A DNA stretch of 64,000 nucleotides, from contig NW_019091369.1 of the NCBI RefSeq assembly GCF_001949145.1, forward strand, positions 1,977,807 to 2,041,806. Direction: 5' to 3'. Position 1 is the first letter of the stretch. Each line of letters starts with the position of its first letter. This document shows positions 40,001-52,000 of this stretch, one piece after another. The stretch is from Acanthaster planci (Eukaryota; Echinodermata; Asteroidea; Valvatida; Acanthasteridae). Under the pieces are notes generated by a model that was not told where the DNA came from, searched no databases, and was given only the letters and a program-made list of their open reading frames with translations. The position numbers and the translations under genes are program-made.

Positions 40001-43000
40001 CCACTTGCGGTACCGGCGTCAGCACGCACAATGGGCAGACTCCCAATCCACATATTGGAAAACGAATGGGATGCAGGATTAGACGGGGCCGGTGAATGCC
40101 GAGCAAGGCGGACAAACTCGATAAAATCAAGACGCATTAAAACGCCCCTGTAATTAGGTTTTTTCATTGTTTTGCCATCCGAAATTCATCCTGAAGGACA
40201 GTTGGTTGTCTCTTGGACAAAAAAAAAATTGGGAGTGCCATTCAGATGTGGAAATGTGTAGCAACAACATGTTTTGTCATGCACTTCCTTGATAATGTTT
40301 CACAGAGTGAGGCTGAAGTGGTGGAGTTTCCCTATATACTTGGTTAATCCTGTTTGGAGATAAACACAGGACTTGAGTGGTGCTCTTGACAGCACTTGAG
40401 CCAGATTATTAAGTACACGTATACAAATTCAACGCTTAGGGGAGAGAACTTAGAATTGGTTTCCCTTGCAGGATTATATTTTGGGTTGGAATGTATGAGG
40501 ACGAAACTGGTGTCAGACATCACACACTTTCCAACCGTTCACCTTACTTCTTTGCACAAAAGTGGACGACACTGCAAATTACAGTACAACTGACCGTGAT
40601 AAATGACATCAAAAACTGATCACATCCACGCAATTGTACAAGTTATTTCACCCTCTGGAATAACCTGATGTTGTAACAGCCAGAACCTGTCATTTATATT
40701 TCGAAGGAGCCAGGAATCCTTCCCGTTTGCCTTCTCAAAAACTTCCCTTGTTCCCACATCACTGTACAAAACAGGCATATGGTCTTTTAGTGTCGCTCAC
40801 CAAGTTTTAATACACCTGTAACTTAAGCCCCCCTCCCCCATACCAGGACCAATTAAGTCTGTCTGCAACCTCTCCAGCAGTCCCCCCTGGGTTCAATTTA
40901 CAGCCCTATTCTTATTCAAATGACCTTTTATTTCCCCCAGTGCCCTGGATGCATGATGAAAAGGTGGGAGAAAAAAAAAAAAACTGGGGCAGTACCTCTA
41001 GGTGAAAATGTGGCCTTTTGTTAGGGGTGTTGCTTTCAGGGTGCGCCTGTCTGTGAGTGTGTAAAAATGATTGTTCGAAGCAAGAAGGGAACTATGTTGG
41101 GAAGTGTATTAAACAAAAAAAAACCAATTGGGGGCTGCATGATTTCAGGCCAGAAATGTGAGTCATCACATACGTTTGTAAGTACCACCCTGGTAATTAA
41201 TTTGGTGGTCTCTTGGCGTTGTTGATCTTTCTTTGTGCCCGGGCTTTGAGTCTGTCCTCTAAAACCCCTCCAAGGAGGTGCGAAGGTTTGTCATTTTTTT
41301 GGAACCGCCACTTATCTGCCGCCCTTCAGGACTGCTTCGTGCTTATGCAGCGACGGTGCCCAAGATTGGATCTCTTTCACACACGGGACTGGTACTCCCC
41401 TCAATATTCCCCCAGGCCACACTCACCCCCTCAATATCAAGACCAGGTCCGAATGACTGGAGCGTCCTACCAGTCCAAGTTTCAGCTGTATGCCCTGAGG
41501 AGGGGGGGAGGGTAAATAGGTTGAAATGGGTGCATTCTCTGGGGCGGGGAAGATATGGAGATACATGGGAGAAGAGAAGAGGAGAAACAAAGACCCGACG
41601 GAGGGACAGAGGGGGATGTCAAGACAATGTGCAACGACCCAGTTGGTGGGCGTCTAATCCTGCCATGATTTGGCGGACGACAGTGTTATAATCCTGTCAT
41701 ATTGTCGTTGGAGGTGTGCGAGCATGGAATGTAACTCCAATTTCGATGCAACGAAAGATGCAAATCTCAAATTTCTTGTTCTTTTTTCCTTCAATCGTTG
41801 CCGCGGGACTTTATGTATTTGAGTGGGTCAGCTTTGCATGTCTTCAATGACTTTGTTCTTAAAACCAAATTACGAATATTTTCGAATTGCGTGTTCCAGA
41901 GAAGAAAAATGTCACGATTGCAGTTGCCAAAACTTTTAAGATATTTTTAATTAGTTTATACATGTAGGTGTCATTAAAACAAAAGTATTTGATTCCTTAA
42001 CAACATGATTTTCAGTTCAAATAAAAAGCTGGTTGACATACATCTACATTACCAGCGTTGTTCCAATAATTTTTTTCTGCTGTTATTCTGACCATATCTA
42101 TTTTTGTAGAAATAGCTACATACTCCTTCAAATTAGTTTGGAATCACAGGTAATTTAGGGACAGAATTCTGCCTGAACAGAATGCAACAATTTGATAGTC
42201 CTTTTTAACACCTCAAGTGTGTCTTCAACTTAATGTAAAAAACTCTCATGGTGGACAATTTGAGTAGTGCCCTCTGCTGGCCGGCAGAATAAAAGAATAT
42301 TTGGCCATGTCTGAAATGAGCTTCCAGACCTACAGCTACTGTATTTCTATTGTTGGTGGGTCCCTGTGTATTTATAATGGCAGAGCTTCTTGACCTAGGT
42401 CCAGACATCATGTTTGCTGCCCTCTGTTGATGAGAAATCTGTGCTCTCCAGTAAACTTTTCTAAAAAGCCAAATCTAAAATGGGCATTGTTGTCTGTGGT
42501 TATGGATGCCTACCAAAATGCCCTAATTACAAAATCTGAAGTCATAGCCACAACTGTCCTGTTCAGAATGGACTAGTATTGTTAAAGAACGAATTGGGCA
42601 TATTCTGTTTTCAATACTAGTATTAGATAAAAACTATCTTCCCTCGTTAGCTGGATTCATTTATTAGTTTAGCATATCTTGATTTACGTGTACATGTCCA
42701 TAAGCTAAAATTGTGAAGAATGACGCCAAACTAAGAATTATGCCAAACTTTATGGATTGGGTGTACCGCCGTCTGCCCTAATCTACATCAAACAGTATAC
42801 AGATTCCTAGTTTTAGTGCATCAGTTAGATAGGCATACAGGTGACTCGCTGAAGCATTGTAGAATCACTCTGTAAGTTCTTGAAAGCAAGAATCCGTTGC
42901 AGAGGTTCGGGAGAAACACAGCACACCACCAAGAGTTTGCCCCAGAAAGGCCACTTTTCAAGTTTACTGTCAACACGCTGCCATGATTAAGCGCACTTGG

Positions 43001-46000
43001 TACGTAATTCAGGGATACATTTATTTGCTTGACTGAGACTGTCCCTGCACCACACAAAAGCATCATTTTGACTACCCAACACCCATTCGCAGTAATTTTC
43101 AAATTTTCAACCGAGAGAAACAAATATTTTTTTTAAAAATTCACGTTTTCTGAGCACAGCACAGTTAGTGAATGAGACTTTGTCAACTATTTATCCCATA
43201 ATGCACTGTGAAAGGGCCTCTCCATGACAACCTCTTGGTGGTACGCTGCATTGTGAATCACCCATATTACAAGGCGTGCATCTTACAGATAAAAAACTGC
43301 TTGGACGTACAGTGGGCTTGTCGCCACCTGGGCCAAGCGAACTGAGAGGCTACCTGCATGCTACAGTTGCCCGCCGGCCCTTGGTCAGTGTCAGCCTCCC
43401 AGTTCTCGTAGGGTGCCCGTAGTCCCCGTAGCTTGTCCAGCCACGCCCACAGATCCCCAGACGTGGCTCTGTGGTTGCCCAACCAAATGCCCTGTTCCCC
43501 TGAAAAGTAACAGACACAAAAGTTAAAAGAAACTGACCAAACATGAAATGCATCATTAAGCTGTGATGAACAGTTATCAGATTTCTTTCACCCAAAATGA
43601 GGAAGTTGACATGGCTTTCTTTCATTCACATGGAAAGGAAATAAAGTTGGGCATCTATCACTCTGCTTGCCGCACCTTCAAATGGTCCTTGCATCTCCTT
43701 CCAGTAGGAACTAACAAAGTCTTCCTCCTCGGCCGAGCCGATGGAAACAAGATGAGCGGTCTCCTTCCTGGTCTCCATCTCTGTCTTCATCTCTGTCCTC
43801 GTCTGAGTTCCTTCCTCAACTCCAGATTCTTCTTCCATCTTTCCATCCATCTCCGTCCCTATCCTCACCCCAGTCCCCGCCCCCTCGCAGATGGTGTACC
43901 GCCGGCAGGTGGCCTCCGCCTCTCGCCAGGTCTTGGCCTGGCCGAAGAGACGGTAGCAGAAGCTACCGGCCTTGAGCTGGTACTGGGTCCAGACAGGAGG
44001 GCAGTAGTTGACAGCCGCGGCTTGGTCGACAGAGAACGTCACAACCAACACTGTTGCCATAAGAAGAGTCCCTCCAGAGAGGTGCATCGTTGGTTGCATC
44101 TGGGACTATAAACTGTCCTGTCTGATATACAGAAATAGAATTTAGAATATATGACAGTTGCCCTGTATGGTACTGGGCTATTTAGTTTCTTGAGGAAGCA
44201 TGCTGCTGGTTTTGTCAGTGACAATTTTCAATCGGAGCCGGACAATCTTGTAAATTTCCAGCAGAGTGATAGTACTGTGGGTGAAGAGTAATCCAGTGTG
44301 TCTCACACTTACGTAGTTGAAGACCAGAAAGAGTGTTGTCAGGGAACAGTGTTACAGTCAACAAGAATATGTGCCCTATTCATGGGTTCTGTTGCCCCGT
44401 TTTAAAGCGGCATGGGTTGCGTGGATGATGTGGAAAAGTCCTTTCTCTGCCTCTAAGTTATTCCAGGAGAGGATCAGTTTCAGCCATAACTTGCGTGAAG
44501 ACGAAAAGGAGACTTTTAAAAAAGCTTTCCAGAAAGCATTTCTATAATCAGCACATGTTATGCATACCTTCGATCCTGCCTCTGGAAACTGAAAGCTAGA
44601 TGCCAGATAGAGTGTTCGTTCAGGCTGCCGAGCAAGTCGTGTTGTGCACCCTCCAACTGCAGCAGGGGACGGCAGTGAAGTTAAGAGCAGCCCGTCAAGA
44701 AAAACCACTTGACATTGTGGCTGGCTCAAGGAGCTTAAGCCAGGATATACGCCAGATGTGCTCGTGTTTGTGGTCCGCAGCCAATTTGGCAACACAGTGG
44801 GCCCAATCAAAGGCGTTTACCCGCAAAGAAACAGCCGGCCCATATATAGGTGTGTGTGTGGATCTCGTACGACATTTGTAGGTCAGGAAAGAATCGGTGG
44901 TCCACAGTGGCTGGCCATTGTCATCTTCTACGGCCGTCTTGGTGGAAACAGGCACTTATAGACAACCACTTTAAAGGTTCATTGTTCGGGACCAATTTCC
45001 TGCAAGCTGGTGAGCACATATTATTGCTAAACACAGATGTTTCGCTTAGCAAAAAACAGGTAACTGACTAAAATGTCTTTTGATGTGTGTAGCCTATAAC
45101 CAGTGCCCATTTGCTCAATGCAAAAAAAATTTGCTAAGCAGATATTTCCGCTCACCAGCTCCTGGAAATTGGACCCTGAACTTCAAAATTCAACGAATGA
45201 CCTTTGCAAATGAGTCCCCTTGTATCAACAGCGGTGGAATTTTTCAGAAGTCAAGGAGCACCGTGCAGATAGCTGGGGAATTGGATTAAGAAACATGTGG
45301 CGAAGACAACAACTTGTTATTATCGCTCGCCAAGAGACAGTTTGGTCGCCCTCTTTGGAGGCACAGCATGGTTTGTTGGTTTGTGCCACCCTACTCCTAA
45401 TTGTTCCCAGCATGCACCCCCACTGTGCCACGGCCGGAGCTGGGGAAATGCTGTGAAATAGTGCACTGAACCTGCCTGCCCGAAATGCCACCAGCTGGAC
45501 CCTAAATGTAATCTTTGTACATAGTTCACTCATAGGTTCACTGTTGCCTTAACCATTGGCTGATAATGATCAATGGACTGGCAACCATTTGAATGGGGGC
45601 ATGCATCAGTTTATAGCTCCTGTGATTTCATTGGTTGGCATCAATATTTGTAGGAACAGTTAAGTCCTTTGATTGGCCAATCCTCCAGAGTATTAAACAA
45701 TAGGTACTGCAGACTGTGTATATGTGTTAATTCAACTTGACCCCATGTGAGGTTCTTCTAAATTCCTTGACTTGAATTTATTTTTCCTGTTGCAGATATG
45801 GCAACATGCTGAAGAGAGACTCACTCTCGGCACTGAAGTAAGTAAAGTGTTTTTTCCACCATTCCCGTCTTTTCTCAAGAATTGTATCGGTTAATTCCTG
45901 AGAAAAATTGAACTGTGCAAAATGTGTGGCAGGGAATCAATCAGTTGATCCTCAGTCATTCAAGCAGCTAAGCACGAAAGTCGGTCCTTTCTTCATTAAT

Positions 46001-49000
46001 TTCATTTGCAAAACTGTTTGCAAGATGGATCGTTTTCTCCACAATTTTTCCCTCAGAACAGTCCCAAATCTTTTATAATCCAACCCATTGCCGTCACCAA
46101 ATGGCAAGATTTTTGGTACTGGCAACAAAAGGTGGGCAATCAAGTTCTGAGGCTCTGCAGGCCTACATCTTTCAAAATCAGGCAAAAGTTGATGATGGCT
46201 TTTGGTAGTTTTTGTTGGACGTGGGCTCGTTTTTTACAGTCGCTGTATACGGTTGTCTTCAGGTTGCTGGTTGGAGTCCAGGAAATGCCAGCGGAGCTTC
46301 AACCAGACGAAGTCCGGCTGCAGGTCACCGGCAACGAGAAGGGTTCCCCGCGTGAGGTTTCGCCGACACTGCAGAGGCAGACATTCCTGTCAGCTCTCCG
46401 AGAGACACTCAACAGCAAGTGCCTACAACTTGTAAATTGGTAATCAGATTATTTTGATCCGCACCAACGTACTGTTCCAAACACTTCAATAGTGCCCTGC
46501 TCTTTCTGACTGAAAACGAAAAGCTTCCCGAGCTAACTCTTCCAGGAACTCGGAGCTGTACATGTACGTGAGGAAAATTTTGTGAGGCTCAAGAGCCACA
46601 CTGTCGCATTTGGCCGACTTGCCCAGTACGCCTACTTGTCCAGGATCACCATAAACTCAAGGGAGTTTCCCCATCGGCTGGACCCCACCTCTCATTTCCT
46701 CACCGTTGCAGAGGCACCTGTATGCTAACAATTATTACTCCTCGTGTTTGGCCACAGGCTCAAGTCTCTCCATAAACACCGACTATGCCAGCACCAGTCT
46801 AGCTGTATGTATTATGTCTTACAGGTAGGTCGTGTTTTCGGAATCTTATCGGCATTATCCAGTTGAGCTTAGTTGGTTTTGTGAGGTGGTATTCACTTGT
46901 GTGCCCGAATGAGGTCCAGAAGGAGATCATTTTGAGCCTCTTTTTCTATGGAGGAGCCTAGGCAGGTATCAGGAATTGACTCGAGAATGTACCCCCACNG
47001 TCCAACCTTCCCCCCCCCACACACAAAATTGTAGTCGGGTCCCCTTCAGAACCATCACAAGATCTTACAAGAAAATCGTAAGACCGTCACAAGACCTCTG
47101 GCCTGAAATCGAAATCACCATCTATTCCAATGAAATTCAGTTCTCTGTCACTTGTGCCTGGCCTCGTGACGGTTTCAACTTCACCACAGCCTCGCCATCC
47201 CCGTAGGCTGTCAGAGTGCAAGGATTCAGGGTACCCTAAAACATGGAACTCTGTATTCCCTACTTCAGGCCAGTATTCGCAAGTTTGCCGTGGGCTACGC
47301 CGTACAGGCAGCCCTGAACCTCTTGAGAGCCCTGCCCAGGGTGACAACCAGGCCCGGGCTTCTCGTCCAGGCCCTGGTACGCCAAGACAACTTCGGCCTG
47401 GCACTCTTTCTCAGTCTCTTTGTGGGAATCTTCCGAGTAAGTCTGTCTTTCTCTTACTAAGAATTTTGGGCAGTTTCACAATGCAGTGCTGTCACCAAAG
47501 TACAAATCTTGATATATGTAACCGCAGGGTGGCGTGGGATGAAGTCAAACATCTGCACGTGGGCATTGCCTGATGATATTCGTGATAGCACAAGCCCCTA
47601 ATGGCATCAAGGATTCAGTAGTGTTACATGTTTCAGGTGCAGGCAAATCATTAAGAATTTTCCCTTTGAATCTATTTAAAGTTGATTTGTATTCGCATGG
47701 CTTGCAGATACAATATTGTACACTGCAGAGGTATCGCGCCCAAAGTGTGGACAGTATTAGCAAAGTGGATCGTGTAGATAAAAAGTAACCTGGACAAAGC
47801 AAATGCATATGGGCACCTTGTGTGGTAAATTCCTTGCTTTTTTTGTGTCTTTCTAGAGCCTCAGCTGCCTTTTACGTTGGCTCCGAAACAAGGACAGCCC
47901 TCTGCATGCATTAATAGCTGGTGAGATCCTCTGCATCATATCAGAAATTGTTAATACTGATAATTTATTGATCATTTTTGACCTGCCCCAGGAAAAAGGT
48001 GATGTAAGTCACACAGTGCCCAGCCATAAAATAGCCCACTCAAAAGTTCAGAGGATGAAATTTCTCTTTGAATTTCAATTTTCATTTTTTTGTCAGAAAT
48101 AACATCTTTGATCTCTCAAGTTTCATGTTTGATGAAACTAAAATGTTCACAAGAAATATGTTTGTCGCAAGTGTTCCAAGCCTTGTAAGTGTGTATAAGA
48201 TTCAACTTTATTCCAAGCCTGTTTATTTCATTTTCAGTAAACCCCTCGAGTCAGTTTGGTTTCCTTCTCATTTTTCAGTTTTGCCCCAGCAAAACATGGC
48301 GATTGATAGTTTTAGCAACCATTCTTAGATTGGCCTCCTGACTAATCTGTACTTCCGGTACTTTTGTAGGCGGAGCGGCTGGTGTGTCTAGTATCTTCTA
48401 TCGTAGCACAACCATATCACTGTATTTTGCTTCCAAGATCATTGAGGTCAGTGAAAATCTTGTCGTTTTGCTGTCACAGTAATTTTATGCGTCAGTCGTC
48501 AGTCAAACTCCAGTGACTTGTTTGCTCTTGAAGATCATTTCGGTTCCTGACCAACACAGCTTGAAAAAAAATTTCAGTAAATGATGTGCCATCTGGGGCC
48601 AATTTCATAGAGCTGCTTAAGCACAAAATCCGCCTAAGCGTGAAAAACCCTTGCTTTATAACACAAAGGTTACCAGCTCAAACTCTATCTGATTGTCATG
48701 CTAACTAAAAGACGGCTAAATATGATTCCAAAACAATATGCATCACATGGAGTTTTGGCTGGTTACCTGATTGATCAAGCAAGGTTTTCTCGTGCGAGTT
48801 TTGGCTGGTTACCTGATTTATCAAGCAAGGTTTTCTCGTGCTTAAGCAAATTTTGTGCGTAAGCAGCTCTATGAAAATGGCCCCTGTACGTCAGCCAATC
48901 TGTGTTGGCATTGTTTGTGAGCAAATGCCCTGTGCTTGCCAGAAACTAAGCTCAAAGGATCGCAATAGCAAACTCCTAGACCGTTTCAGGCATGCAACTT

Positions 49001-52000
49001 TTCCTCGGATCAGCTTGACTTTCTTGTTTCTCACTTCACACTCATGCCATTGAAAACGGAAAAACCGCTGTAGAGTGTCTTGTAAAGATTAGAATGTCCT
49101 CCTTTTTTGTCCAAGTCCAAGTGCATGCCCGTCATTTGAACACATTTGAGATTCAGTTTCCCATGTAAGTAATGGTGACTGGGCTTTACTGATCATTGTA
49201 CATAATGTTTTTTCGGGGGGGAGGGTGGGAGAAGGGTTTGGAGAGTAAGCATGAATGACATTCTTGTTAGTATTGGTTGCAGTGGTTTCGATTTGGAATT
49301 TGACTTTTTTTTTTTCTTTTTTGGCAGAGCCTTCTAATCAAAGGCCAACAGCAGGGCGTCATTCCCGTCATTCCCCATGCCCAGTCCATCGTCTACGCAC
49401 TGTCCACGGCAACCGTACTACATGCGGTAAGTCGGGAGCATTTCGCACTTGACTCTGCTATGCCTTAGCCACGGCCGTCGGCGAGAAAATCTAGCCGATG
49501 AAAGATTGGAGAGTCACTACATGGAGTGTTATTTCATTTTATTTGTTTGGTTTTTTTTTCTTGCACTTTGCAGGGAGCATATGAGCCACACAACATCCGA
49601 CCAGCCTACTGGAAATTCCTGCTGGATCTAACGGGAGACAAGTAAGTAGACAGCAAACATCCTAACCACCCCTCCAAATCCCCCCCAAAAGCCACAAATG
49701 GCCGTATCATAATAACAGTGACTACGGCTTCAAAAGTGGCTCTTCGCCCTGACTTCAAAGTGAGGTGCAAGTCGCCGGAGCCGCTTCTGAGTTGACAGGC
49801 CTTCAATATAATTGCAAGGATTCACATCATAAGGATCATGAAAGTTTGGTGCTTTGGTTCTTTCCATGGTATTTTCTGACAGATAAGAACACTGTGACGC
49901 TGCTTTCCACCAAAAACACAGTTAATGAGCATTTTGCCATTCTTGCATATGACAATTAGTGCCAGTCAGAAAAGTTTCATTTGTGACAGGAAAAAGAACA
50001 AATTTCTCCCCGGAATGCCTCCAGGTGTAATACCAGTCTGGGGTACCCATAATTGCCCTGAAAGTGGGACCGTCGCATTACGTATTCCTCATATCACGGC
50101 ATCAGAAATGTTTGGGCTGTGGCTGACAGAAGCATGTCAGCCCATGGATGGCATTAGCTTAGCCACTTCCCGTAGACTCATGTAATGCTAATACTTTTAG
50201 CTATACCCAACGCATGCGGACACAGCTGTTTTATAACTCCGATCAGGATTAGGGATTTCTTAACAAATAGTTGCCTCGTAGGTATTTACTAACACTTCAG
50301 CACTTCAACATCTCGTCACTTTCTGTTTTGACACAGTCATGAATGTAAACATATTGACCATACGCTGCCGGGTTTCATTTGAAGTTGCATGATGTATTCC
50401 CGGGGGAATTTCAAGATTTTCCATTTTCAAAATTCTTCACAAATTCAAAACTTCATTTACTGGATGTTTACACCCACATGAATGACTGTCTGGTGGCTAC
50501 TCTAATCTGACAGACAATATCTATTGACACCCAAGTATTTCAGCCCGGCGTGCCGCCTTGTAAAAAGAGCCCAGATTGTGCAGTGTTACGTAATTTGCTT
50601 TTGTTCCCGAAATTGGCACAGTGCGCTACAGGCGTCTTTTCAAACATGGACCAAATTAACGTGCGTTGGTATTGTATTGCTCATCCCTGATGCACATTTG
50701 TCCCCAGTGGTAGTCCGCTCCCCCAACCCTCGAAAACAATGACGGATTTCTTACACTATTGACAACCACCACCCCTCCCCAACCCAGCCCTCAACCCTCC
50801 ACCCACTGAGCAGCCAACCCTTCCCACACCCAACCACCACCCCTCCCCACACCCAATCACCACCCTTTCACACACCCACCCCAGCCCACATCCAGTGGCC
50901 AACTCTTCCCNNNNNNNNNNNNNNNNNNNNNNNNNNNNNNNNNNNNNNNNNNNNNNNNNNNNNNNNNNNNNNNNNNNNNNNNNNNNNNNNNNNNNNNNNN
51001 NNNNNNNNNNNNNNNNNNNNNNNNNNNNNNNNNNNNNNNNNNNNNNNNNNNNNNNNNNCACCCCCAACCCCCCCCCTTCCCCACCCCCACCCCTGCCCAC
51101 ATCCAGTGCCCACCCCTTCCCACACCCAACCACCACCCCTCTTCACACCCAATCACCACCCTTCCGCACACCCACCCCAGCCCACATCCAGTGGCCAACT
51201 CTTCCCACGCCCAACTGCCACCCTTCTCCACTCCAAGTCACCACCCCTCCTCACAACCAGCCACCACCCTCATATCCAGCAGTTACCCCTCACCCACGTA
51301 GCCTCTAACCTTTCCCACACCACAATCCCTCCCCCACACCCAACTGCTACCCTTCCTCACACCCAACCACCACCCCCATCGCATGACACCTGCCTCTCTG
51401 TCAGTTTCATCCATCCCAATCACAATGTCACCTGCATGGGGCATCACAGAATCATTTCAGAAATAAATCCCCTCCAGTCCTCACAGATGACTGATTAAAA
51501 ATATCTATAAACCCAAACTTCATACACACAAAAAAAAGAACAATCATAACCACTTCCTTTCCAGATTTAGAGATCTATCCAACGGCTTACGTACCAATCA
51601 CTCCACCAAGGCCTTCTAAAAATTGTAAGTAGTTCTTGGTAAAACCAAACAAATCATTCAATTTTTCAATCACTCATCAAGTTAGACCCGCCATCCTACC
51701 ATTCACTGCATGACTAGACATTCACCATTTTTTTCTTTGCTGAGCAGTTTTTAAGCTGTTGGAGGGTACAAGAGATTAATGCATATTTTGGGGACTCAAT
51801 AAAGATTATGTTCTTAAGCAAGACACTTTACAACAATTGTGTCCAGATCGTCATTAGAATTAGAATTGTTAGCAAGCCGTTGCTGGCCACAGCACCCATG
51901 CATGTTTCCCACATGCTTCAGTGTGTGTTCAGTTTCTAGGTTTGAACCTTTATTGCACAGAGCACAAACATTGTGCACTTGAGGCTGAGAATGGCCACAC

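Noticed and set aside
41213-41691. Nested + strand gene in TMEM135 intron 6
   Set aside because: Two overlapping frames with no recognised motif, weak start context and no splice evidence.
50756-51498. Several frames of 94-137 codons across the minisatellite
   Set aside because: They run through the N gap and the repeat; artefacts.
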